Assembly: GCF_013386165.1 (NCBI RefSeq)
Contig: NZ_JACAOS010000003.1
Location: forward strand, 848,343-912,342
Direction: 5' to 3'
DNA: 64,000 nucleotides
Source: Pseudomonas gingeri
GTDB lineage: Bacteria; Pseudomonadota; Gammaproteobacteria; Pseudomonadales; Pseudomonadaceae
This document shows positions 27,643-36,167 of this stretch, piece after piece (the stretch's first letter is position 1; every line of letters starts with the position of its first letter). Position numbers and translations under genes: made by a program. Under the pieces are notes generated by a model. That model was not told the origin of the DNA. It was given only the letters and a program-made list of their open reading frames with translations, and did not search any database.

Positions 27643-27691
27643 GTCGGTACTGGGAAAGAGCCGGGCCCGACGCCGGGCAAGCGTGTTGACC

Positions 27692-28102
27692 TCAGGACTC
27701 AGGTTCAGTCGACGCCTTGTCACGGCGAATCTGCATGATCGCTGGCAGCTTTTCCTCGATCCAGTCCACCATGGCTCCGACGCGTTCGGCAGCCTCGTGC
27801 CCCAGGGGCGTGAGGCTGTATTCCACATGGGGCGGCACCACCGGCAATGACACGCGGCTCACCAGCCCATCGCCCTCCAGACCTTGCAGGGTCTGCGCGA
27901 GCATTTTTTCGCTGATCCCGCCAATCTTGCGGCGCATATCACTGAAACGATGCATGCCGCCCGACAGCAATACCAACACCAGAACGCCCCAACGGCTGGT
28001 CATGTGCTTGAGCACATCGCGCGAAGGGCAGTTGGCGTCGAGCACTTCACCTCGTTGGACCATTCTGGAAAACGTCGACGCGGGGGCCTCGGGAAGATTC
28101 AT
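27692..28102 (-). CDS. HxlR-family regulator (QorR/YtfH-like)
   Basis: 136 residues. It has the HxlR winged helix: NCPSRDVLKHMTSRWGVLVLVLL, GGMHRFSDMRRKIGGISEKMLAQTLQGLE, and VPPHVEYSLTPLG. Cys25 of NCPSRD is in the position used for redox sensing in this family. It is divergent from the qorB-like gene across 87 bases, the same pairing as ytfH/ytfG in E. coli. A 15-base imperfect palindrome lies between them. Confidence 0.87.
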   Translation of the reverse strand: MNLPEAPASTFSRMVQRGEVLDANCPSRDVLKHMTSRWGVLVLVLLSGGMHRFSDMRRKIGGISEKMLAQTLQGLEGDGLVSRVSLPVVPPHVEYSLTPLGHEAAERVGAMVDWIEEKLPAIMQIRRDKASTEPES

Positions 28103-28124
28103 GACACTTACCTTTTTGTACGTA

Positions 28125-28139
28125 CTTACTATTAGTTAG
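28125..28139. promoter_or_regulatory. Candidate HxlR operator between qorR-like and qorB genes
   Basis: CTTACTA-T-TAGTTAG is a 15-base palindrome with one mismatched pair, 23 bases from the regulator start. The GTACTTACTA part recurs at 39972-39981, in front of the other HxlR gene. Confidence 0.55.
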
Positions 28140-28189
28140 CTAGGTGTGTACGTTGAGCGCTCTTCCTCATTCACGCAAGGTGTTTCTTC

Positions 28190-29044
28190 ATGATTGCTAT
28201 TACAGGTGCGACAGGACAATTGGGCCGTCTGGTGATCGAGGCGCTGTTGGAGCGGGTGGCTGCCAGCGAGTTGGTGGCGCTGGTCAGGGATCCGCTCAAG
28301 GCGCAGGACCTCAGCGCCAAGGGCGTTACCGTTCGCCAGGCGGATTACAACCAGCCGCAGACGTTGGCCAGTGCGCTGAGCGGGGTCGAACGCTTGCTGC
28401 TGATCTCGTCCAACGAGCTTGGCCAACGCAGCGTGCAGCATCGTGCGGTGATTGACGCGGCAAAAGCGGCAGGCGTGAAACTGCTGGCCTACACCAGCGT
28501 ATTGCGGGCCGACACCTCGGCATTAGGCTTGGCGGACGAGCACCGTGAAACCGAACAGGCCTTGAGCGTGTCGGGGCTTGAGCATGTGCTGTTGCGCAAT
28601 GGTTGGTACAACGAAAACTACACCGCCGGTGTACCGACGGCGGTGGCGCACGGCGCCCTCCTGGGCAGTGCCGGTGAGGGCCGGATCGCTTCTGCCGCAC
28701 GCGCTGATTATGCCTTGGCGGCTGCGGTGGTTCTGACCAGCGAGGGGCAAGCGGGCAAGGTCTATGAACTGGCTGGCGACACGGCCTACACCTTGAGCGA
28801 ACTGGCCGATGACATCGCGAAGCAATCGGGCAGGGCGGTGGTCTACCAGAACCTGCCCCAGGGCGAATACCACGCGGCACTGCTGAGTTTCGGTTTGCCG
28901 GAAGGTATTGCCGCCTTGCTGGCCGACTCCGATGCCGCCGCCGCCAACGGTGCGCTGTTCGATGATCGTCGGCAACTGAGCGCATTGATTGGCCGCGACA
29001 CGACGCCTGTCGCTACATCGGTAGCCGTGGCCTTGAAGGGCTGA
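28190..29044 (+). CDS. qorB: NAD(P)H:quinone oxidoreductase type 2 (QorB-like)
   Basis: 284 residues, atypical short-chain dehydrogenase of the NmrA group. The Rossmann start MIAITGATGQLGRLVIEAL and LVRDP favour NADPH. RNGWYNENYTAGV and ELAGDTAYTLSELADDIAKQSG match E. coli QorB (YtfG). The role is two-electron reduction of quinones, limiting redox cycling. The divergent HxlR gene is its likely repressor. Confidence 0.88.
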   Translation: MIAITGATGQLGRLVIEALLERVAASELVALVRDPLKAQDLSAKGVTVRQADYNQPQTLASALSGVERLLLISSNELGQRSVQHRAVIDAAKAAGVKLLAYTSVLRADTSALGLADEHRETEQALSVSGLEHVLLRNGWYNENYTAGVPTAVAHGALLGSAGEGRIASAARADYALAAAVVLTSEGQAGKVYELAGDTAYTLSELADDIAKQSGRAVVYQNLPQGEYHAALLSFGLPEGIAALLADSDAAAANGALFDDRRQLSALIGRDTTPVATSVAVALKG

Positions 29045-29098
29045 AGCGCTGTGCCAAATGCCGGTTTCGAGTGTTCAGCCATTCGCCGCCGCAATACA

Positions 29099-29126
29099 TT
29101 AAAAAAGAAGCGCCCAAAGGCGCTTC
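29099..29126 (-). terminator. Rho-independent terminator of the phosphatase-like gene
   Basis: On the - strand a GAAGCGCC/GGCGCTTC stem of 8 base pairs with a 4-base loop is followed by a T-rich run (complement of 29099-29106). It lies 23 bases past the stop of the gene ending at 29149. Confidence 0.8.
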
Positions 29127-29148
29127 CATTGTTCACAAGGCAATAAAA

Positions 29149-30054
29149 TCAATTGCTCGCCGGTAAACAGGCGACAGACAATTCCCCATCCAGAGTTTTC
29201 GTATATAGGTAATTGCAGTATGCCTGTGCCACTGGTATATCCGCGCCACCCGGCGGCGACGAATCGTTGCTTGGGGGAGCCAAGTTGGCCGCAGTTTGTG
29301 CTTGAGCAAGCGTGTAGGGAACGCCATTTGTTGACGGAAGGTTCATCGCGGCTACATGGGTCCCGAAATTCATCAGGTATCCAGCCACTGCTGCGCCGGT
29401 ACGATTAACGCCCGAATCGCAGTGAATATAAATAATGGCATCCTTTATTGAGGTTAATGCCGAGGGAGCGTTGGGCAAGTTGGCCGTCTGACCTTGCAGC
29501 GCGTTCCAGATCGCCCATATCAGCCCGGAGTAATCGAAACCTTCCTTATCTGTCCCCGTGCCGATAGAGTTGGCTGGAGAAGGGTTCCAGGTCGCGCCAA
29601 CCGTTTCCAGCAATTCGGTTCCCAACGCCTGAATCGGCCAATACATCATTGTGCTCCCGGCGGTAACCCCTGTGTTTGTCGCGCTGAAGTAGACGGGGTA
29701 AGGGCCCGAATTACCGTTGGGAGTGGTGCTGTTTTCGGTAAACCACTTTATCTCGGCCTCTACAATATATTTGTCTTTATCACTGCCAAACCCGATCAGG
29801 CAGAAGTCGATCACCATCGGATTGGCGGCGAGCGTGATACCGGTGCTTGAAAAATTTTCATCTTTCTTAATGGCGCCGACTAAATCAGAAATGGCAAATG
29901 GCTCATCAGTTTTAATGTTTGCACCGAAAGCAGAGCTGCCACGCACCAGAATATTATTGAAAAATGTATTGTAGTCCACCACTCGAACTGAACCAGGTAT
30001 GAAGCTACCATCTCCGTGAATTTTCTTTCCTGAAGAATCCATGCCATCTCCCAT
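29149..30054 (-). CDS. Putative cysteine-dependent protein phosphatase (PTP/dual-specificity-like)
   Basis: 301 residues from the ATG at 30054 (GAGG 11 bases upstream); the frame is open to 30303, but that leader reads like non-coding DNA. The sequence IYIHCDSGVNRTGAAVAGYLM has the CX5R phosphatase loop, HC-DSGVN-RTG, with Cys212 and Arg218, preceded by a hydrophobic beta strand as in tyrosine and dual-specificity phosphatases. An upstream acidic residue could serve as general acid but is not identified. No signal peptide is seen. The gene is visibly richer in A+T than its neighbours, suggesting transfer. The family is otherwise unrecognised. Confidence 0.6.
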   Translation of the reverse strand: MGDGMDSSGKKIHGDGSFIPGSVRVVDYNTFFNNILVRGSSAFGANIKTDEPFAISDLVGAIKKDENFSSTGITLAANPMVIDFCLIGFGSDKDKYIVEAEIKWFTENSTTPNGNSGPYPVYFSATNTGVTAGSTMMYWPIQALGTELLETVGATWNPSPANSIGTGTDKEGFDYSGLIWAIWNALQGQTANLPNAPSALTSIKDAIIYIHCDSGVNRTGAAVAGYLMNFGTHVAAMNLPSTNGVPYTLAQAQTAANLAPPSNDSSPPGGADIPVAQAYCNYLYTKTLDGELSVACLPASN

Positions 30055-30384
30055 GATGTTTTTTACCTCAATGTAAGGGTCAGAGGTTGTTGTGGTACGT
30101 GGTTGCTTTAACGTGTGCGCTAACAATAAGGTGAGCTGATACGTGCCGCAGGAGCGGAAATCAATAGATTCTTCAGGGCGCTCTCCGCAGACGGGCGCTG
30201 AATGATGGCCAGTGGCCTTGCCAGCCAAGCCTGAATATAGATGCCTTTTGCAGGACCGCAAGCCGATGTCGGGCTGAAATCGGAAGTTTCTCGGCAGGCA
30301 CACAAATTACGGTGGGGGGCAGGGCACACAGGGTTCTAGCTCGCCCCACAGAACGGCACTGTCGAAGAGTCGGGCTGCCAATTG
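30055..30384. other. Region upstream of the phosphatase-like gene
   Basis: About 330 bases between the phosphatase-like start and the acyltransferase stop, both on the - strand. The phosphatase frame stays open for 83 codons here, but without a ribosome site or recognisable sequence. The KOPS-like GGGCAGGG at 30317-30324 is the only motif noted. Confidence 0.4.
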
Positions 30385-31521
30385 TTAGACCGTGACGATG
30401 AGGGTATGCCGAGCAAGGTATCGCCTGATACTGCGGTTCAATGGTTCAGAATAGAATCGCGCGACCGCTGCGCTTAGTGCCGCGGACAGCACGAAGAACA
30501 TAACCAGAAGCAGCGTTTTTTCATCGCCGACGACGACGCGAGGCGGGAATATCGTTCTCATTGCGCCGAGCACGATGAGGTGAAACAGGTAGAGTTCGTA
30601 GCTAAGCCTTCCAAGCCATCCGAGCCCGGCCAGGAGGCGGGTGTGCTGGAGGTCGCTGCCTGACGGATGATGGTGCGCACCCAGCAACAGCACCGCGGTA
30701 CCAAGCGCCATCGCAGTCACACCAAACACGTTTGATTGCCCAATCGGCCAATACAAATAGAGGAATGCCATAGCGCCGAGGGTCAGTGCCTGCAGGATCT
30801 TCGCTACAGAACCGTACAGAGGCATTCGCCCGGCAAGCAAGGCCGTGCAGCATCCAATGGCGATGCCGTCGAAGCACGCGAAATAGTCATAAAGGAAGCC
30901 TTCCTCATCGCCCTGATGAGTGAAGCGGTACAAGGGGGCGGCGATAATAATCATGCCCCAGAAGGCAAGCAGGCGCGACTCCCGCTGAAGGAGGCGGCAG
31001 AGAATCGGGAACGTGAGGTAGAACACTTCCTCGACCGACAACGACCACAGTACACCGAGAGGATAATTGACCCACCCTCGGGCGCTGATCAGCACATTCA
31101 TCCAGAAGGTCAGGGACGCCAGATTCACGGTCCAGAACGAGACCGGTGTCCCGGCGGACATATTATTCTGGAAGATCGCCACACCGCCCAAAGCAAGCAC
31201 GTTGACGATGACGACCAGCAACAGAAGGCACGGGACAATACGCGCGATACGCATTCCGTAGAACGCACGCGCACTGATGCCGACGAGCCCAGGCCAGCGA
31301 CGATGAGCATTCGACGTAATCAAATAGCCCGAGATGACGAAGAACATCGTCACCCCATAGTTACCGTTGCGGGCGACAGCACGGACGGCATCCCAACCCA
31401 ATACATCAGCAAGGGTCGTATCGTTTAGATGATAAGCGATGTTGAAATGGTGAAGCAGTACGAGAAAAATAGAGACGCCTCGAATCAGATCGATCCGAGG
31501 ATTACGCAGGCCAACGCTCAT
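30385..31521 (-). CDS. Membrane acyltransferase, family 3 (OafA/YrhL-like)
   Basis: 378 residues with about ten membrane segments. The N-terminus IDLIRGVSIFLVLLHHFNIAY carries the catalytic-type His pair, and GVTMFFVISGYLITS is the second family signature. The middle LSVEEVFYLTFPIL is also typical. Such enzymes O-acylate surface polysaccharides or other glycans. No polysaccharide genes are adjacent and no SGNH domain is attached, so the acceptor is unknown. Confidence 0.88.
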   Translation of the reverse strand: MSVGLRNPRIDLIRGVSIFLVLLHHFNIAYHLNDTTLADVLGWDAVRAVARNGNYGVTMFFVISGYLITSNAHRRWPGLVGISARAFYGMRIARIVPCLLLLVVIVNVLALGGVAIFQNNMSAGTPVSFWTVNLASLTFWMNVLISARGWVNYPLGVLWSLSVEEVFYLTFPILCRLLQRESRLLAFWGMIIIAAPLYRFTHQGDEEGFLYDYFACFDGIAIGCCTALLAGRMPLYGSVAKILQALTLGAMAFLYLYWPIGQSNVFGVTAMALGTAVLLLGAHHHPSGSDLQHTRLLAGLGWLGRLSYELYLFHLIVLGAMRTIFPPRVVVGDEKTLLLVMFFVLSAALSAAVARFYSEPLNRSIRRYLARHTLIVTV

Positions 31522-31835
31522 CGTTAGATTATCCCTTTGCCCATTCTACAAATGCCGAACCGACCTCGTGCAAGACTGCCTCACGAGCGTCCAGGCTGAG
31601 TTAATGGGGTATCCATAAATATTATTGCAATCATTGTCATGCACTCGGTGCCGCTTAAGTTATCACAGGGGGAGCACGGCACGGTAAGCGTCAGGCAGGC
31701 ATGCCTTTCTGAGGCATTCGTCAGTGACGTCTACAATCAACTTGGGAGTTGTCACGTTAAATTTAACTTTGCGTGAGGATTATGGGATGTGCAGGCCTAC
31801 ACAATCCCCGATAGACCTAACGCTCGGAGCCGATC
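31522..31835. other. Intergenic region between divergent acyltransferase and cytochrome genes
   Basis: 314 bases, AT-rich near 31610-31640, which would suit promoters for the divergent genes. No open frame with coding character and no clear operator was seen. Confidence 0.4.
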
Positions 31836-32465
31836 ATGTCAGCGTTGCCCACATCGACCCATGCACATCCGGTGACCAGCCATCCTCGATGGCTAAGGTT
31901 GACTCATTGGTTGAACGCCTTGGCCGTGCTGGTGATGGTGACCAGTGGTTGGCGAATCTATAACGCGTCCCCTCTGTACGATTTCAGTTTTCCCTCTTCG
32001 ATCACGCTGGGCGGCTGGCTGGGCGGGGCGCTGCAGTGGCACTTCGCGGCCATGTGGTTGCTGGCTTTCAATGGCCTCGTCTATCTGTTCATCAATGCCG
32101 CCAGTGGCCGTCTGTCACGACGCTTTTTCCCGGTCTCACCCAAAGGTGTGCTGCATGACCTATGGGCTGCGTTGAGGGGCCGTTTGGGACATGCCGACTT
32201 GAGCCATTACAACCAGGTGCAGCGGGTTGCCTATCTGTTCGTAATGGTCGACATCACCATGATGGTTGTTTCCGGGTTGGTGCTTTGGAAATCCGTTCAG
32301 TTCGCAACGCTACGCGAGTTGATGGGCGGCTATGAAGGCGCACGCCATGTGCACTTCATCGCGATGGCGCTGCTGATGGGGTTCGTCGCGGTGCATCTGG
32401 TGATGGTCGTGCTGGTTCCTAAAACCCTCTGGGCAATGATCGTCGGTCGTAAGGAGCGCGTATGA
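31836..32465 (+). CDS. Membrane cytochrome b (cytochrome b561/b6-type domain)
   Basis: 209 residues with four main membrane helices. Histidines suited to haem ligation occur in RLTHWLNALAVLVMV, LQWHFAAMWLL, ARHVHFIAMALL and AVHLVMVVL. The protein is of the type that anchors and feeds electrons to periplasmic molybdoenzymes. Its stop overlaps the start of the molybdoenzyme gene by four bases (ATGA), so the two are a coupled unit. Confidence 0.85.
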   Translation: MSALPTSTHAHPVTSHPRWLRLTHWLNALAVLVMVTSGWRIYNASPLYDFSFPSSITLGGWLGGALQWHFAAMWLLAFNGLVYLFINAASGRLSRRFFPVSPKGVLHDLWAALRGRLGHADLSHYNQVQRVAYLFVMVDITMMVVSGLVLWKSVQFATLRELMGGYEGARHVHFIAMALLMGFVAVHLVMVVLVPKTLWAMIVGRKERV

Positions 32466-33253
32466 ACAAGCGAAATGAAAGGAGCGGACTGGATGAGTCG
32501 TCGATCCTGACAGACGCCAGGAAAATCATTGCGCCTCAGTTGCAAATAGAGGACCGCTCGCGCCGCTCGTTCCTGCTGCGGGGCCTGACCCTGGGTGGGG
32601 TGGCGATGTTGTCCGGTTGCAGCCTGAGCGACAGCGACAGCGTTGAAACCGCGCTGTCATCCATGTCCCGGTTCAATGATCGGGTGCAGGGCTGGTTGTT
32701 TAACCCCAACGCACTGGCGCCCACCTATCCGGAGTCGATGATTACGCGGCCGTTTCCCTTCAACGCCTTCTATAGCGTTGACGAGGCCCCGGTCGTCGAG
32801 GAAGCCGACTATCGACTGGAAGTGACCGGGCTGGTGGCGGACAAGCGCACCTGGCGGCTCGAAGAACTGCGAGCCATGGCGCAGACCGAGCAAATCACCC
32901 GGCACATCTGCGTCGAAGGCTGGAGTGCAATCGGCCGGTGGGGCGGGGTGCGCTTCAGCGATTTCCTGAAACGGGTAGGGGCCGACACCGACGCAAAATA
33001 TGTCGGCTTCAAATGTGCGGACAATTACTACACCAGCATCGACATGCCCACCGCACTGCATTCGCAAACCCTGCTGACCCTGACCTACGACGGCGCTGTC
33101 CTGCCTCGCCAGTACGGTTTCCCGATGAAACTGCGCATGCCCACCAAGCTCGGCTACAAGAACCCCAAACACATTCAGGCGATATTCGTCAGCAATACCT
33201 ACAGTGGCGGTTACTGGGAGGACCAGGGCTACAACTGGTTCGGTGGTAGCTGA
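32462..33253 (+). CDS. Tat-exported molybdopterin oxidoreductase (sulfite oxidase/MsrP-like fold), probable lipoprotein
   Basis: 263 residues. The leader SRRSFLLRGLTLGG is a twin-arginine signal and runs straight into MLSGC, a lipobox with Cys53, so the enzyme may be both Tat-exported and lipid-anchored. The molybdenum-ligating cysteine is probably Cys150 in HICVEGWSAIGRWGGV. Later TYDGAVLPRQYGFPMKLRMPTKLGYKNPK is the conserved end of the fold. Electrons would come from the coupled cytochrome b. It differs from MsrP-MsrQ in partner type, so sulfoxide reductase activity is not assured. Confidence 0.85.
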   Translation: MNKRNERSGLDESSILTDARKIIAPQLQIEDRSRRSFLLRGLTLGGVAMLSGCSLSDSDSVETALSSMSRFNDRVQGWLFNPNALAPTYPESMITRPFPFNAFYSVDEAPVVEEADYRLEVTGLVADKRTWRLEELRAMAQTEQITRHICVEGWSAIGRWGGVRFSDFLKRVGADTDAKYVGFKCADNYYTSIDMPTALHSQTLLTLTYDGAVLPRQYGFPMKLRMPTKLGYKNPKHIQAIFVSNTYSGGYWEDQGYNWFGGS

Positions 33254-33266
33254 CGACGTCGCCGTC

Positions 33267-33530
33267 TCAGTGCCCTCGCACGGTCCAGGACACTAGCCGG
33301 GCAACGATCGGGCGCACGATGAGCACACAGATGAAGGCCGAAGGCATTGCCACTCGATACGCACTCATCACATTTTCCAGGTAATGTTCATTCATGCCAA
33401 ATTCGGCGGCGGTGATCACCAGGCACATGAGAAACGCCATGATGGTCGCCATGTAGAGCGCGAATAGGTAAGGTGCCGTGTGTTTCGGAAAGCGAAAGCG
33501 TGCAGAATTTGCGGCTGTTCTAGCGGTCAT
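33267..33530 (-). CDS. DUF2798 small membrane protein
   Basis: 87 residues with two membrane helices (APYLFALYMATIMAFLMCLVI and MPSAFICVLIVRPIVARLV). The spacing and the AYRVAMPSAF motif match the DUF2798 family, whose function is unknown. It is divergent from the LysR gene at 33659 over 128 bases. Confidence 0.7.
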   Translation of the reverse strand: MTARTAANSARFRFPKHTAPYLFALYMATIMAFLMCLVITAAEFGMNEHYLENVMSAYRVAMPSAFICVLIVRPIVARLVSWTVRGH

Positions 33531-33658
33531 CGATTAACCCTCGTCAACGCTGGTGGGTGAAAGAGCGGCCAACCTAACAAGCGCTCGGGCATGCGGGTAG
33601 TCGTGTCACGCTTGAATCATTATTAAGTAAAATCAACGAATTGAAGGGCAAGGGTTGG

Positions 33659-34576
33659 ATGGACATCCTGGGCTTGATCAACAGTTACATCCGCGTGGTG
33701 GAAACCGGCAGCATCGCGGCGGCGGCCCGCGCCCAGGGCATGAGCGCGGCTGCCGTCAGTCAGAGCCTGGCGCGACTCGAAGCGCATGTGGGTGTGCGCC
33801 TGCTTTCGCGCACCACCCGCAGCATGGCGCTCACCGAAAGCGGTGCGCGCTATTTCGAAAAGGTGCGCCACATCCCGGGTGATATCGATCTCGCCTCGCA
33901 AGCGGCGGCCGTGGCGACCGAGCCCCAGGGGGGACTTTGCATCGCCACCACGGCGGCGTTTGGGCGTCATGTGCTCGCGCCACTGATGCCCGCGTTCAAG
34001 GCGGCCTACCCGCGTATCGATATCGAGTTGATCAGCACTGATCGGCGCGTTGATCATCGGTTGGAAGGGGTGGACATCAGTCTGCGCATCGAGGCGCAAC
34101 TGAACGACCGGCTCGTTGCCCGGCGCATCGCATCGCGCCCGTTCGTGATTTGTGCTTCGCCGGATTATCTTGACCGCGCAGGTATCCCGGTCACGCCCGA
34201 GGAGTTGCAGCAGCACGCTTGCCTGGTCTTTCGCTACCCCACGGATGGGCGCTTTCTACCCTGGAATTTTGTGATGCAAGGCCGGCGCTTCGAGGCGAAG
34301 CTCAATCCTGCCTTTGTTTGCGATGACATCGACATGCTCGCACAGATCGCCGTCAACGGCGGCGGCATCGTACGCCTGGCCAGCTTCGTCGCACAGCCGC
34401 TCATCGACAGTGGAAGACTGCTGCCGTTGTTCGAGTCGGACAGTCGCAACGCCGCCGCTGCTGAGCTGGTGCCAATGGATATCTATGCGTGCGTCACCGA
34501 GTTGTCGGCATTGAATACGAAAGTGCGTGCGTTTATCGATTTTCTCGAGAGGGCGATGCAAGTCGAATCGAATTAG
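33659..34576 (+). CDS. LysR-family regulator (CrgA/AaeR-like branch)
   Basis: 305 residues from the ATG at 33659, with AAGGG upstream. HTH: MDILGLINSYIRVVETGSIAAAARAQGMSAAAVSQSLARLEAHVGVRLLSRTTRSMALTESG. The effector domain contains GGLCIATTAAFGRHVLAP and GVDISLRIEAQL, typical of the CrgA-like group. Divergent from the DUF2798 gene and convergent with the NTF2-like gene; the target is probably the DUF2798 gene (inference). Confidence 0.85.
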   Translation: MDILGLINSYIRVVETGSIAAAARAQGMSAAAVSQSLARLEAHVGVRLLSRTTRSMALTESGARYFEKVRHIPGDIDLASQAAAVATEPQGGLCIATTAAFGRHVLAPLMPAFKAAYPRIDIELISTDRRVDHRLEGVDISLRIEAQLNDRLVARRIASRPFVICASPDYLDRAGIPVTPEELQQHACLVFRYPTDGRFLPWNFVMQGRRFEAKLNPAFVCDDIDMLAQIAVNGGGIVRLASFVAQPLIDSGRLLPLFESDSRNAAAAELVPMDIYACVTELSALNTKVRAFIDFLERAMQVESN

Positions 34577-34612
34577 TGGCAACAGGGGCGGATGGCGGCC
34601 AGGTGCACCCCC

Positions 34613-35026
34613 TCAAAGCCCCATCATGTCGCGATGAACTTCAAGGGCGTTACGCTCGACCCAGTTATGGGCCAGCAAGCCGTCCGGACGAACCTCCCAA
34701 ACGGCGGTACCCAGCATTTCGAAAGGCGTGCGGCATGACTGCCCACCGATGAACCCCTGGTTTTTCCCCGAAAGTTTCCAGCGTGAAGCCACGCGGGTGC
34801 CGTCCTTATTTTGAAAAGTCTCGATACTGCCAAAAGTGAAATCTTCGATTTTCGACAGAAAAATCCCGATCCACTGAATAAAAGCTTCACGCCCGACAAT
34901 ATCGACGCCTCCAGACGTGATGACAAAGTCTTCAGCCACAAAGCGCGCTGCCGCTTGTGGGTCTTTCGCCTGCCAGACTTCACGCCAAAAACTTTCAACA
35001 ATTTCTACAGCTTTATTGTTCGCCAT
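34613..35026 (-). CDS. NTF2/SnoaL-like fold protein
   Basis: 137 residues, starting ATG at 35026 with GGAG upstream. The cone-shaped NTF2-like fold is suggested by EIVESFWREVWQAKDPQAAARFVAEDFVIT and the later RVASRWKLSGKNQG. Such small proteins are isomerases, hydrolases or ligand binders. It is divergent from the LysR gene at 35229 and may be its target. A T8-G9 homopolymer run lies 15 bases upstream of the start. Confidence 0.75.
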   Translation of the reverse strand: MANNKAVEIVESFWREVWQAKDPQAAARFVAEDFVITSGGVDIVGREAFIQWIGIFLSKIEDFTFGSIETFQNKDGTRVASRWKLSGKNQGFIGGQSCRTPFEMLGTAVWEVRPDGLLAHNWVERNALEVHRDMMGL

Positions 35027-35040
35027 TTGGGGCTCCTAGA

Positions 35041-35057
35041 TTTTTTTTGGGGGGGGG
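35041..35057. repeat. Adjacent homopolymer tracts (T8 then G9)
   Basis: Eight T (35041-35048) followed by nine G (35049-35057), in the shared promoter region of the NTF2-like (-) and LysR (+) genes. Runs this long are rare in this window. It could vary in length and alter promoter spacing, or be a sequencing error. Confidence 0.8.
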
Positions 35058-35228
35058 CTTTGCGGCCCGCTCAGTGGGACGCTGAATGGATTTCAGACAT
35101 TCGCGGTTGGAGCGATTTCCTTCGCCTGCATGGGATATTGGTTGATCCCGTGACCCAATATTCGGAGTTTGCTATCAAGAACTCAAACGCATAAAGTTAA
35201 TGGCATCTAGTTGAAAGACGAATTCATC

Positions 35229-36107
35229 ATGCAAGCTGGAGATATTGAAATCGACCTGTTGCGGGCATTCATCGCCGTAGCGGAAACGGGTAGTTTCACC
35301 GCCGCCGCCGAGGTGATTTCCCGCTCGCAATCGGCGGTCAGCCAAAAGATCATCCGTTTGGAAGAGGTGCTGGGCCTGCGGGTTTTCGAGCGCACCAGCC
35401 GTACCTTGACCCTGACATCGGACGGGGAGCGCCTGCTGGTTGGCGTGCGCAAATTGATGGTGCACTTCGACCATTTCGTACGGGAAATCCGGGAGCCGGC
35501 GGAGGTGAATGTGCTGCGCCTGGGGATCTCCGAAAACCTCGTGCCCACCCAGTTGCCCAAGCTCTTGTCGCGGTTCAGCAAGCTCTATCCCGATGTCCAG
35601 CTCGAACTCACCACAGGCCTGAGTAACGACCTGCTGGACGACCACGAAGCCGGGCTGCTGGATGTGGTGATTGCCAAGCGCAAGATCAGCGTTAACGCTC
35701 AACGGGGTCGAGTCATCTGGCGCGAGCCGATGGTCTGGATGGCTGCGAAGGATTATGAAATCGAAGCTTCGCGACCGGTACGCCTGGTGATGATGCGTCC
35801 GCCGTGCGCGTATCGCGCAATCATGATCGAAGCGATGGCGTCGGTAGGGCGAGAATGGTCTTCGGCCTGCGTTGCCAGCAATCTGATGGGCGTCCAGGCC
35901 GCCGTCGCCGGCGGACTGGGTATTACCGCGCTGGGCACTTCATTCCTGCAGGAAGGCATGCGGATTATCAAGCCTTCGGAGAAACTGCCAACGCTGCCGT
36001 CGACTGAAGTGGCGGTGATCGGTGATGAGCCACGTACCCAGCATCTGGTTCAGCCGCTTGTGTCGTTGTTGACTGAAGGCTTGATGTCCGGTACTCGTTT
36101 GACCTGA
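35229..36107 (+). CDS. LysR-family regulator
   Basis: 292 residues from the ATG at 35229; a TTG six codons earlier is less likely. HTH: IEIDLLRAFIAVAETGSFTAAAEVISRSQSAVSQKIIRLEEVLGLRVFERTSRTLTLTSDG. The effector part contains VLRLGISENLVPTQLPKLLSRFSKLYP. It is divergent from the NTF2-like gene and 60 bases ahead of the binding-protein gene on its own strand. Confidence 0.85.
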   Translation: MQAGDIEIDLLRAFIAVAETGSFTAAAEVISRSQSAVSQKIIRLEEVLGLRVFERTSRTLTLTSDGERLLVGVRKLMVHFDHFVREIREPAEVNVLRLGISENLVPTQLPKLLSRFSKLYPDVQLELTTGLSNDLLDDHEAGLLDVVIAKRKISVNAQRGRVIWREPMVWMAAKDYEIEASRPVRLVMMRPPCAYRAIMIEAMASVGREWSSACVASNLMGVQAAVAGGLGITALGTSFLQEGMRIIKPSEKLPTLPSTEVAVIGDEPRTQHLVQPLVSLLTEGLMSGTRLT

Positions 36108-36167
36108 TGTGTCCGGGCAGGCATAGCTTCTGACACTTCGTATACTTTTACCCAGCGAGCAGGAATT

